From assembly GCA_019843655.1 (NCBI GenBank), contig JACDQD010000011.1:5374604-5438603 (forward strand): DNA of 64,000 nt, in the 5' to 3' direction. The position numbers were made by a program, and so were the translations under genes. The stretch comes from Lethocerus indicus (Eukaryota > Arthropoda > Insecta > Hemiptera > Belostomatidae). Under the pieces are notes generated by a model. The model made no database searches, had not been told where the DNA came from, and saw only the letters and a program-made list of their open reading frames with translations. Below are positions 39,601 through 50,289 of this stretch, piece after piece; position 1 is the first letter of the stretch; every line of letters starts with the position of its first letter.

Positions 39601-39688
39601 TACTGGAGATTGGGAGAAGCCGAAACCGGTCTGGCTAAAGACCGACTCAACGAGTGGAGGCAGAAGATCGCAATAACGATAGAATTCC
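39601..39688 (+). repeat. SINE-like repeat, diverged copy
   Basis: This reads TACTGGAGATTGGGAGAAGC, then CGAAACCGGTCTGGCTAAAG, then GAGTGGAGGCAGAAGATCGC. It matches the family from the GAAGATGGCGAGC segment to the segment before ATTCC with scattered substitutions and small indels. The 3' end is missing or too diverged to see. A 75-codon ORF overlaps it and is not considered a gene. Confidence 0.5.
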
Positions 39689-42600
39689 ATTTACTGAAGA
39701 AACATGAAATATAAATTCTCTGTACCCGTTCCACACTACCTCAAGTCTAATGCTAAAGGCAGACACTGCAGGGCGGTGTCAAACACTGCCCTCACAAATT
39801 GAAACGATTCTCTGATAATTATATGAACACAAATAATTTTAATCTATTTGGCATCAAGGTGGACGAATTCAGGGACGTGTGTAGAGCCGAGACGCTTCGA
39901 GTGGAACCGCCTATGTTAACATCAGTTGCAGTCAGTTCTAATTTGCAGTTACCGAATCACAAAGGAGTGTCACAGGCACATCTTCCATATAATGTCCCAC
40001 AGCGGTTCAAAACAGAATTGTATCAATATCCAGTCTCAATTCGCGTATTTGGTTTATGCCAGACCGGTTAGGGCCTCTGACAGCCGTCGGGAGAGTTCCG
40101 CCCGTAAACTACGAAGAATTCTCAACATTTATTGTATCGGTGTAAAGAGATTTTGGCTTTGTCACCAGATAATTTTCCCATTTCGGTATCATGCAACCTA
40201 TCTTAATAAATAACCAACATAATCAGAAAAACAACATTTCTATCAGCCAATCTTTTCATTATATACAGGACAAATAAATATATCTTTCTCGGATTATGAA
40301 TTTTTTAAACAAATTTGACAAAATATCATCATTCATGAAACTTGCTTGTTCAGTCTTTGGATGTGGACCTTGAGCAAGATATTCTGTTTAATCGCAATGG
40401 CTGAAATAACATTTCTTTTTCCTTCAAATTGGAAAATTTTTAATTAAAAATAAAGTATTAAAACACGAAATAGCTTTAATAGCCCCTCTCCCCACCGAAC
40501 AATGACAGCTCTTTCAATTCCATATTTCGTTTATAAAATTTGTTTAAGTTAATGTAATAGTAAATTGTTAAATAAAAATAGTACCGTCGAAAGTAATATA
40601 TCTCCATTTAGTAAGCGAGGTAGACTGAGTTTATAAGCTTTCATTACATTGCCTCCAACGTCAACATGATTTGCACTTCAAAGCCGTTTTTCCCCGTGTC
40701 GGTGCGAGATTCTACCTAAAGTGAGGCCGCCCAATTAAACCGCGCCGGCATTAAGAACCCTCTCGCCCGTCAAGTCAATAAAAACCCCAGAGTCGTTTTA
40801 ATTGTCCGCGGACCTCGAGGGTCAAAAGGATACAAAACATATACAATGGGACCGAGAGCCGGTCTTTTATTGCGAAGCACGCGTTAGGATATTAAACGGC
40901 GCCGCGGTTCAAAAGAGAGACGTTCGGCCAAGGGCCGACCGTTCAAAGCGGATCATGGCTGACAGCGGCTGAAATGAAATGACTAGAAACGTTCTTTTTC
41001 TTTCAAAATTGTCGGTGAAATTCACAGGCAGCAAAAATACCCGCAAAGTATATTGGCTTCCTATTAAGTGAGAGTGATGAAAGGAAAGGGTGCTTCAATC
41101 TGATTCAGTACTTCGAGCAGAGATTAATAATAGAAACTGGTAGTTTTATAGGGTAGATTAACAAATGAGAAATTTCATAAAAGACAAGAATAGGAGCTTA
41201 GAAAAAACTATAACAGATATTACAGTCCAAGTAAATAATGTGAATGGTATTGGTAGCATAAAGTTTTTTCTGGCATCGGAATTCTTATCGACTGGTTATA
41301 AAAAAGCAGCCATACGGAAGGAAAGATAGGACGCCCCTTTCCTTTACCAAATAACTATTAAATTTAGACTCGAAATGGGAGACCAGCCGTTCCCATTTAG
41401 CGGATTTTTCCGAGTTCCAAACTGGTTTGATTGGTGTCTTGCTCTTGTAGTTGAGGCCCAGGCGCCTTAAACGCCCTAATGCCCCCGGGGGCTTCCTCCA
41501 ACCGAACATTTCCCAACTAGTAGCCCACCCGACGACGACATCCGACGGAGCTATGGAGCTGTCCTTTATTTAAACGGGAAGTTCAGCGGGATAGCCCAAT
41601 TCTGAGGGAGCTGTTTAAGTTCGAGTGAAACTTTATTAATATCCCGTTAACCTCTGCCGAAGAGGATTTTGACTGCGACGTATTACATAACCCGGAACTA
41701 TGCACGGAATTCAGTCTGGAGGGATAAAGCAATTTTTAATTTCCTAAACTATTCTAATTTGGTTATATAATTCGGCTAACATAAATAATGAAATCGAATT
41801 CAAATGGTTGATATTTTTAATGTGTCAATATGGAAACGCTTTCCGAAGTAAGGAAAATATTGTTTCCTTTTCCTATTAGGAGCATCATTTTGGAAATATT
41901 ATGAGCATAATGTTTTAGTTGACTTAGTTAATCGTTGATCGTCTATTCTGTTTATATGGCCCTATGTTAGACAAGTTTCGGTTTCGCAATCAGCCATTAT
42001 CAGAAGCATGTCTTCATTATGTGAGATAGGCATATATGATTCCGTTTCGGATTGTTACAATGAGAAACGTCGGCTCCCGAGGTGCGTATGAAATTCATTA
42101 CACCGCCGATGAAATATTAGCAGAGCCTTATAAGCGGAGGGAGTCAGAATCGGAATGACTGATGAAATTCCGAGTTCTCGCTATAACTCCTGTATTGAAA
42201 AGCAGAGTACATAACAAAATTCTAACTTTGTAGAATTTGCAAAATATTATAATTTGAATGGTGAATTGAAAACACGTTTCCGGTTTCTTCAGCATATCCC
42301 GATTGATTCAGGTTCATGAATGGAATAAAGCATATCTTTAAGATGTCCCCGAAGCCATTAACAGGATTCCAGGTATTTTCAGGGGCTGAAGGAACCGAAA
42401 GGGAATGTGAAATTTGGGACGGTTCTCTTCCATGTATTCCGCCGCGAGATTTTAAAGTATAAGGCCAAACTCGACGGCTTCGCGATTCAACCGATTAGAG
42501 ATTCAAAGGTAAAGTGAAGCGCGGCGGCAGAAGGGGCGGGGGGGGGCAATTTGGCATTCAGAAGTTGCCGCGAATATTCTTGAGTCGGAAAGGGTAAAAG

Positions 42601-44187
42601 GTAAAAAAATAAGATGGGTAGAAAAGAAGGTTTTCCTTTTGAATATCTATTTCGTTTCCCGGCGACTCGCCGAGGGTGAAAATGTTTACATTTCTTGAGT
42701 CAGCAGACTTGGCAACTGAAAAAGGGGCTTAGGGAGGAGATCTCCGTTCCGAAAGTCAGCAGTCAAAGTTATTGTAATCAACCTGCGGAGAGCAACGTTC
42801 TTCTGGGTGTCGAGCTGCAGTCAGAATTATTAATTCCTCGAGGTTATATCATATTAAAAGTTTTTAATTTAAAACAAGGAATCTGAAAGATGACTGGAAA
42901 ACTAATTACGGAAGTGAAATTGCAACCCAAACCAGTCACGTGATCTTCAGTATTATGCCCTTAATTAATCGTTATTGTCATATAAATTAAAAGATCTGAG
43001 AATACTTTTATGTTGCGTTTATTAGATCAGATACGTTTCAAAACACAGTTGTATTATTCGTCTTATTGCTCTGCTTCCATAAATAATTTCGTTTCTTCTC
43101 GCTTGCAATTTTTTTAGATATGATGGTGCCTTTCGTGGGTAAATCGTTTTTTCAATTAATAAAAAGGGCGGCAGTAGAATAACAAGAATCCCTTTTATAA
43201 AACTGTTCGCGCAGCCAGATACAGGCAGATCCCCTGTAGGCCGTTCCTGAATAGTTTACCGGGCGGTTGATGAATCATATTTTACAAATTGCTGAACTTC
43301 AACCGTGCGGGGCCGAGTAATTCGATACCGGCTGATGGGCAGGTTCAAAGGGTTCAAACCATGACGCGGTTCATTGAAACGGAACCATTCATCACTTCTG
43401 GAAACGCGGCCATAAATCGGGGTCTTCGCGTCTGCCAAGCGCTGATCGACCCAAAAGCGCCGGTTCCGGCCGGTCACTAACCCCGGAGCAATTAGTCACA
43501 TAAAATGACTGGCACTTGTTTGTCCATTAGACTGATTGTATTGAAAACTGTTTTCTTTACAACAGAACTTAACGAGGACATCAATTTCGGTCATATATCT
43601 TGTCGCGTAAATGTTCTTTCCTTTAAAAAATGTAATGCAGTACTTGAGATATGAGTTTTTTGGCTTCTGACTCATTTCAGAACTATTCCAAACGGGAAGA
43701 AGAAACAAAGCTGGAGGTCGATATTTTTCAAGATCTCGCTAGTCCCCCGTCGCCCTGCTTGTCAAAAAAGGATTTCGGTTCGTTCCTAAATAGAAAAGGA
43801 AACCTAGGCCGGAGGCTCGCTTCCGGCGGAGAATACGTCGCGCATAATAATAGGGAAGCCGCGGCTGGAATGAGGCCGCTCGCATTTTCGGTCTTGTGGA
43901 ACGCACAGCGTGTCCGTATGTCGGAGGGTTATTATCCGCCTAACAAAAGGTGGCCCCCAAGGCGGTTTGATATCCCTTAGCGTCCGCCCCTAACTGAAAA
44001 AAAAATGTTTCTTTCCCCAGCCCGGGGGCCGTACTAAAACAGGCATGATTTCACTCTGAAAGCTTTCAACTAATCAGGCGTTTCGGGATAACAAGGCGAA
44101 ATAAGCTGAATACGTCAGGGCTGCTAGCAATAATCATAAGTTCGGTCTACATGAGCGAAGGTTTAATAAATTCGGTCTGTTTAATAA

Positions 44188-44235
44188 TTGCGGTCTCCTC
44201 CCGCTGTTTTCGTAATTTGCTAGACCTATTTCAGT
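44188..44235 (-). repeat. SINE-like repeat, short core fragment
   Basis: On the minus strand this reads CTGAAATAGGTCTAGCAAAT, then the equivalent of CCAGCGGGAGGAGACCG. It is a fragment of the family core, 0.75 kb upstream of the Lkr coding exon. Confidence 0.4.
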
Positions 44236-44679
44236 AAGTATATACGGGCCACTCTCAAAAAATTATTACTACATTAAAATTTAATCGAGATGTAATTTTA
44301 CCTTTGATGTTAAGTTTCACTGGAATAATTTTAAATTCCTAGGCGCGTAAATCGTTTGCCGGACCGGAATATTCGTAAACGCTCGATAAAATTAAAAGCC
44401 CAAATGTGCAGTTGAAGCTCAGAGGGCCCACCGCGACTGCAAATAGGGGGTCCTTAAGGGTTTGTCCCGGGGGTGAATGGGAATCGGATTTAAACTGGGC
44501 AGGAGGGGCGGAGGTTGTCGAGTGCCTCTTAGCACCCCACTCTATAAACACTTCTTTCCCGGCCAACCCCCCGGGGCCATTTCTCTTCTTGAGCACGCAG
44601 CAGAGGGCACAATTTTGGCTTGGCCCAAACTCGGGGTGGGATCTGTAATTAAAACCGATGCGGTTGCTTTCATTTAGAA

Positions 44680-44895
44680 TCCATCAATATTTACTTCTTC
44701 AGAGAAATTGGCATCCACATCGACAAAAGACTGATGTGGAATCCTCAAATGAAACTAAATAGACAACAGTTCTAAGCTGCGCTCAAATAACAAGTTCCTT
44801 CTGTAAAATACTGAGACTGAGATATGAGGCTGAAAACATTAATACAATTGAAACTGTGCAGTCAAAAATTCTAAGAAAACCCAAGCGTTACGTCT
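44680..44895 (+). pseudogene. Jockey-like retrotransposon RT fragment (degenerate)
   Basis: From 44680 the frame reads SINIYFFREIGIHIDKRLMW then NPQMKLNRQQ. This matches the C-terminal end of the reverse transcriptase of Jockey-clade non-LTR elements, where (Y)LG(I/L)H(L/I)D(K/R)RLTW precedes a basic helix. After frame changes, NKFLL follows, then NINTIETVQSKILRK, corresponding to the family's NKLLIYK and NIxxIQ-FQSK-LR segments. Stops and frame shifts show that it is dead. It ends about 90 bp before the Lkr coding exon, so it probably sits in the Lkr 5' UTR intron. No target-site duplication or poly(A) tail was identified. Confidence 0.65.
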
Positions 44896-44965
44896 TCTCA
44901 CCCTGCATATATATCTTAAAATCCCGTGTTTTATCTTAATCTCTCAATTGCTATGATCACTCATT

Positions 44966-44990
44966 TTGTTTCATTTTTTACAGCGACGGG
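44966..44990 (+). other. Lkr: Splice acceptor and 5' UTR start of Lkr coding exon 1
   Basis: A T-rich tract ends in TTACAG at 44978-44983, followed by seven bases of leader and the paired ATG codons. It shows that an upstream untranslated exon exists. The promoter therefore cannot be placed from this exon, and some of the sequence left of 44984 is probably a 5' UTR intron. Confidence 0.7.
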
Positions 44991-45084
44991 ATGATGAATT
45001 GTACGACGCAGATCGAAAATGAAAATACCGTTCTGATTTCGGAGAACTGCACCCTGAATAAAACCGAAGAAATATACTATGAAA
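44991..45084 (+). CDS. Lkr: Leucokinin receptor, first coding exon (N-terminus)
   Basis: This exon encodes the first 31 residues and one base of codon 32 of the kinin receptor: the extracellular N-terminus before TM1. It opens with two adjacent ATG codons (44991 and 44994); both have a purine at -3, so either could start translation. Three N-glycosylation sequons are visible (N3-C-T, N19-C-T, N23-K-T), as expected for a GPCR ectodomain. There is no hydrophobic signal peptide. The exon is bounded upstream by a pyrimidine-rich acceptor ending at 44983 (seven bases of 5' UTR follow) and downstream by a strong GTGAGT donor at 45085 (phase 1). The next exon, 138 bp away, continues in frame with the family-typical SLYEVP motif. 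The N-terminus itself is poorly conserved in the family, so this exon rests on frame, splice sites and position. Confidence 0.85.
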
Positions 45085-45222
45085 GTGAGTATTCTTTTGA
45101 TTTAAATGATAATTGAATGTCTTGGTCGCATTTCAAATAATGCAATGCAAGTAAAAAGGTGAACGCCCCTAGATGATTATTATCGAGCTCGAATATTTTC
45201 GAACATATTTGTTTAATTTCAG
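45085..45222 (+). other. Lkr: Lkr intron 1 (138 bp)
   Basis: A GTGAGT donor and a TTTAATTTCAG acceptor bound this short AT-rich intron. It interrupts codon 32 after its first base. It contains in-frame stops, and nothing else is seen inside. Confidence 0.9.
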
Positions 45223-45422
45223 GCCTCTACGAAGTCCCCCTGGGCATCATCGTACTCCTGTCCGTATTTTACGGCACGATATCTGTCGTGGCGGTCGTCG
45301 GAAACTTTCTGGTCATGTGGATAGTGGCGACGAGCAGGCGTATTCAGAACGTCACCAACTGTTACATCTCCAACCTGGCTTTGGCCGACATCGTCATCGG
45401 CCTTTTCGCCATACCGTTTCAG
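45223..45422 (+). CDS. Lkr: Leucokinin receptor, exon for TM1-ICL1-TM2
   Basis: This exon encodes residues 32-98 of the kinin receptor, a plasma-membrane class A GPCR. Kinin peptides end in FXXWG-amide, and the receptor signals through Gq and calcium, classically in Malpighian tubules, hindgut and neurons (family knowledge). Visible in the translation: SLYEVP entering TM1, the GN pair of TM1 (N59, position 1.50), ICL1 with SRRIQNVTN, and TM2 with NLALAD (D87, position 2.50) ending in IPFQ. The arrangement GNFLVMWIVATSRR then NVTNCYISNLALAD matches insect kinin receptors better than my recollection of tachykinin, RYamide or other amine/peptide receptors. The acceptor is TTTAATTTCAG; the donor is CAG followed by GTATTT, phase 0. 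Third codon positions are mostly G or C, unlike the AT-rich surroundings. No frame damage is seen. Confidence 0.94.
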
Positions 45423-48400
45423 GTATTTCAAACGTCAGTCTATTTTACCCGGAGTCCCAGATGTCCGCGCGTAGGGCCCTAAGACGGGTAGGAGCGCGGG
45501 CGGTATTACCCCACGCGGGAATTACCACCGGAGCACCGGTAAGCCGATTTGGAATGCGCCCCCTCAACTGAAGTGACCCCCCTCACGTTTCACGCTCTCT
45601 CTAACATTTCCACATTACATCTCAGGCATCCCGTTATAGCCTAACTCGTGCACAATCGCTTCAAAATGTTATGGCACCTAATCGTTTAATTAATCGTTCT
45701 TGAATACCCCGAGTGGGCATATAATTGGAAAACAAATAAATGATTCTTATAAGCAGACTCTAATATTAGTGGAACCGCATTATGGACGTCTGTATGAACA
45801 GAAAAAAAATCTGATTGACACTAAAAGGAAACATTTTAATAGGTGTTTTAACACTCCTCATTTTTCACCAATGCGTTCAGTCAACGTACGTAACAAATGG
45901 AAGTTTTAACTGTTTTGTCTCAAGTACAATCGTGCGTATAGAGCAGATTATTCGGAAACGTCAAGTGCAGCGACCGATTAGCTGTGACTAACAGCCTGGC
46001 CCTGATCTCTTCCAGGCCTCTCACACTTGATCCCTTTGAGAAGACTTATGAAACGCTACTAGGAGTCGCTTAAAAGTAAAAAATCTAATTCAGAATATAA
46101 AACTGTTGTCGAATAGGATAAACGTCAACATTTATAAATGCATTTTCTTCTATCATCGCTCCAACACCTGACAGAATTTACGGATAAGAAACTCATCAAG
46201 GGCACTAAGGCTCAATTCTTCTTATTTTTAACTTCGCGCCAATCGCGAAACTAAGTCCCACTGATTAAATCGGATTCGAGGGAAGAACAGGAGAGGATCA
46301 GTGTTCAGGACAAATCCCTTCCCTTCCCTCATTCCCCGTAGGTTACACTCACTGTAGAGGGTACAGGGGACTTCTGACATTACGGAACTCCTATCTATAT
46401 AACGCCGGCTTTGTTTAAGTGTAAAGCTAATTCGCGAGGGATTAAGTTGGAATCCAAGGTCCCGTTCTAATCAGACTTGGCTCACCCGGATATGAACCAC
46501 GTCTTAAGCATCACATGTACATAACACCAGAGACTGCTTATTGTGAACAAAATTACAGGCCATAATTTTAAAATGGGAGGAAACAATGGACGAAGGGCGT
46601 ATTGCCATCAATATTACACGTTGTTAAACACCCGCTAGAATAGAAAATAGAAAAAAGGTTTCCACAATTTGCATAGTCTGGTTAAAAATAATTTCTTCAA
46701 TTGGAATTTTCAACCGACTTAAATATACTCGTTAGATAACAAATAGTTCCCTATTGTACTAATTTTTTTATAATGTAAGCAAAATAATGAAAAAAAGTTA
46801 TTTAATAAAAGATGGATCATCCATGGGGATCTCAATTTGATTTCTAAACGGGTTAAAACCTAAAACATTAGGATCACGCTTTCCTATTTTGCAAGCAAAC
46901 AAGCGAATTGTATCGGAAATGGGCGAATCGTGTCTGGTGTTCGAGTGCATTCGCGTTCGGCCGGCTCGAGCACTCGAGTAATTGATCAGCTTGACTATTC
47001 ACCGAAGTGATACGCCTTGGGAGTAACGAGATTCAAACGGAAGCCGCTCCAAAGACCGTCCGACGTCTGTTTGCAACCGGAACGTTGATACCTGTCTAAG
47101 ATTAGACCATTGTTGCCGGCCGCGGCGGCATCACAATGATGCGCTGTTCAAAGGCGGCTGCTTGTTGTTACACTCGGATAGCGGTTTGAAATTGCGAGAA
47201 ATGTTTAACAGCGGGCCGTGAAGGAGAACCCCACATATGCGTGTGGTCTAATATATACAATAGAAATAGTGTTTAATTGTAGTGAATAACCTCGAGTTAT
47301 ATAAGTACTGCACAATATTTTATTTGATTTAAAGAATATTCGTTGTGAACTCTAATCAGTACTGGACAGCTACTCTCCTCTATTTACAAGGTATAAAAAG
47401 AATGAAGAATTTCTGTGAAAAATAATTTTATATTAAAGCCATACGAAGCCGTTTATCCGTCGATATATCCATGTATAAACAATTTTATTATTCATTTGTT
47501 TCTTATATCACGTAGTAAATTTCACGGGCACTTCAAGGCCGCTGGGACGGGAATTTCACACCTGGACGTGATGGGAAAACAAAGTATATTGTTTCATCAG
47601 CCGAGTTTATGAAGTCGAAGCCGAGTTATTAACCGCTAACGCGTTACCGGTTTTTACGGTCCATAAAATCTGCCGGGGGTAGGTAAAAAAAAAAGAAAAG
47701 GGTAAAATTTCGCCGTCTCACCGCCCGACATTATTGAATACCCGGCGACTACCAATATTCGTAATTGGGATATGTCCGGGTATACGGAAATCCCTGTTTG
47801 AAACCAAAAAATTTTTAAACAAAAAAGAAGCGGAAAACGGAACCGCAAATTGGACCGTCTTCGCTGGACCGTTAACCCGAAAGCCACATGGATCAATGGG
47901 TAAAAATTGAATGGACCAATTCAGTGTTAACCCTTCCCCGTCATTTAACATGTCAGCATAAGATTTTTTTTTAAGGATTCACGCATATTATAGATTATTT
48001 ATATGTATAATAACAGGAACCAATCTGAAGTTAATTTCATCGTCAATAAAGATTTTATTACTATATCCTAGTTATAACTAGTAATAATTCTTCAGAGAGA
48101 ATAAAGGCGGAAGAAATACATTCTAAACTAACATGTAATAACTCTTCGTATATAAGAATCTAAAAAATAATGTTCCCTAAATGTCTGCAATATCAGAAAA
48201 CTGTTCAGTTTCAGGAAAGTAGATTACTTTTATCACGACAGGGAGGTGGAAATTAACTGGGGCCGTTATTTATTTTATGGCTGATTTGTTACCGCGTTTC
48301 CGCCATAAAATTCAGTTCGGGCGATCGATCCCAACTCCCACGGATTTTAATTTTAACAGCCCGGATTTTATTCCCCGCGCCCGTTCGATTGGTATTTATA

Positions 48401-50073
48401 ATTATCGACAGGAACAGACCGCTCGAGCGATTCCAGCGTTTCAATTCCACTCGTTACACCCGCTTTATTGACGCTGATTATGGCGGGGCATAATTGAGGG
48501 ATTTGAAGAATGAATGAACAATATTTTGAAAGCTCCTATAAATTCGGCACAATTGTTAAAATTATAATATGTTTCTCTCTTATTCGCCCAACAGGGCGGA
48601 AAACCCTTAACTGAGTCCCTATTTCCATTTGTCCACTATTTAACAGCTTATACATATTTCACGGCTATATGCTAATTGCAGTTACTTCGTGAAACTAATT
48701 CAAATTGTTTGCCAAAGCGTTTTCTAATCCCTGTTGGAAATAGTACTAACGTAAGGTATAGAACTAGAGATAATAACATCACCCGGTCAAATTACAGTAG
48801 ACTAGTTTTCATCAATTTATATGTAATCTCAGCGATTAAATTAATTAATTATTATCTATAAATAGCTTTCGGTCGAGTATTATTTCAAACATTTAAGCAT
48901 ATCGGCGTAGCTTATGAGAGGATGTATTCACCTATGAAAGTAATCATGAACTCGTTTGCTCGCCGGTATAATTCGAATAGAATCCGGTTGCCGATGAAGT
49001 ATTTACGGCGCTGTTGTCGTAAATTGCGACATTAATAGGACAGTGAAATCCGCAAACGGCTAACAGCGAACGATTACATTGACACTAATAGCTAGTTGAA
49101 TTTGTTTAGTTATTATTTGCATTTATCCTGTGGCTATTTATAATATATAAAAGTAATGGAGCTCTTTGATCTCATCCCGGATTTAAGCACTAAATAAATT
49201 TCATATATATTTTTAGAGGGGAAGCCGTTGTTCTGCAATAAATTACTAGGCTGAATTCTAATTGTTGTACTGAATGTACATCACCTCCTCGCGCAATCAG
49301 ACATGTTTTAATGTGTGAATATTCAGCCCTTTATCTACCGCGTACCAGATCTCGAAAATATATACATTTTCAATATTTCCTCCAATTTTTCGATTAAGCT
49401 CGCGTGTTCCAATCAGCTGTCGTAACCCGTAACTCCCCGTTCTTACAGTGTACACACAGCGGCCGTAAATTGAATGGAAGACAGGTCCCCCGTGTTTGGA
49501 GCACATAATTCGTCGTCGGCCTACGGCCCCGGGAGCCCCGACGACGACGAACCGAGCGTCGTTCAATTAAACCGTCGAGCAGGAGCGCTAATGGGAGAAA
49601 AAATATTATCAAAGATAGAGACCGGGAGGAGGGGGGACGCGTCCCTTTTGTGGCCCGGAAAAAGAGTCCCGAGGTCCCTTTTGCCGGAGAGAACAATGCC
49701 TCAGCCCGAGAGTCTTTGTCGTCTTGGATCCCCACTCCAACAACGGATTTAATTTCGGGAGGAGACCCCGCGATTAAATTCGAAGTACACGGGCGACGGA
49801 TCGATCCGATACCAAATTCGTTTCCAAAAAGCCCGGCGATTTTAGCCCAACAATTTAGAGCGTTGTTTTAGAAAAGGTAATAGTAATAAAAGTACAGTAT
49901 TAGGGCCGAATGATTGAGTGTAAGGAAGATACACTCTATATACACCGGGAATAAAGATATAGTAATTTTTGCTTTCGAATTCTTCATAAGAGTAACGAGC
50001 AGAGATTGACACACAGGAAATCGACTGGCTTACCCCATTTATTTAAATCAAAAGCGTATAATGTTATTTCAGT

Positions 50074-50289
50074 TTAACATACCTGTTTTGTGGTCTGTTG
50101 GAATACCGTAGATTTCGTGTGTTTCTGTCTCAAGACAAACACCACAGTACAAGTGACAGTGACAGTGCAGTGAGGATGCCCGAAAAACATCCCAAGTGCC
50201 AAAAGTTGCTACTGAAGATGGCGAGCAGCCGAAACCGGTCTAGCAAAAGACCAAACCAGCGAGAGGAGACGGAAACACACGAAATCTAC
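50074..50289 (+). repeat. SINE-like repeat, copy with inverted 5' part
   Basis: The right part (50207-50289) is a forward copy of the family: CTGAAGATGGCGAGC, GGTCTAGCAAAAGACC, then GACGGAAACACACGAAATC. The left part (50082-50132) is the downstream end of the same family in reverse orientation, so the two arms share about 25 bp as an inverted repeat. Direct repeats flank the whole: AATGTTATTTCAGT at 50060-50073 and AATGTTACTTCAGT at 50290-50303. The insertion lies inside the large Lkr intron. An internal 75 bp segment with the dinucleotide-like AAGTGACAGTGACAGTG has no counterpart in the 28.3 kb copy. Confidence 0.6.

Larger units (their letters stand above)
30621..44187. other. No gene recognised; probably upstream of or within the Lkr leader intron
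   Basis: This is mixed AT-rich and GC-richer DNA with only short ORFs (maximum 98 codons at 38658-38954 - and 109 codons at 43651-43980 +), none with a recognised domain. It contains two SINE-like sites (32.6 and 39.6 kb), a TA repeat, a G-rich run at 42533-42546, and three short AAGGGTTCY repeats at 39313-39362. The untranslated first exon of Lkr may lie here but cannot be picked out from sequence alone. Confidence 0.55.

Noticed and set aside
42150..42200. CTGATGA possibly starting a hammerhead ribozyme
   Set aside because: There is no properly spaced GAAA and no stem II.
45219..45431. Minus-strand ORF opposite the TM1-TM2 exon
   Set aside because: It is the antisense shadow of the high-GC3 Lkr exon.
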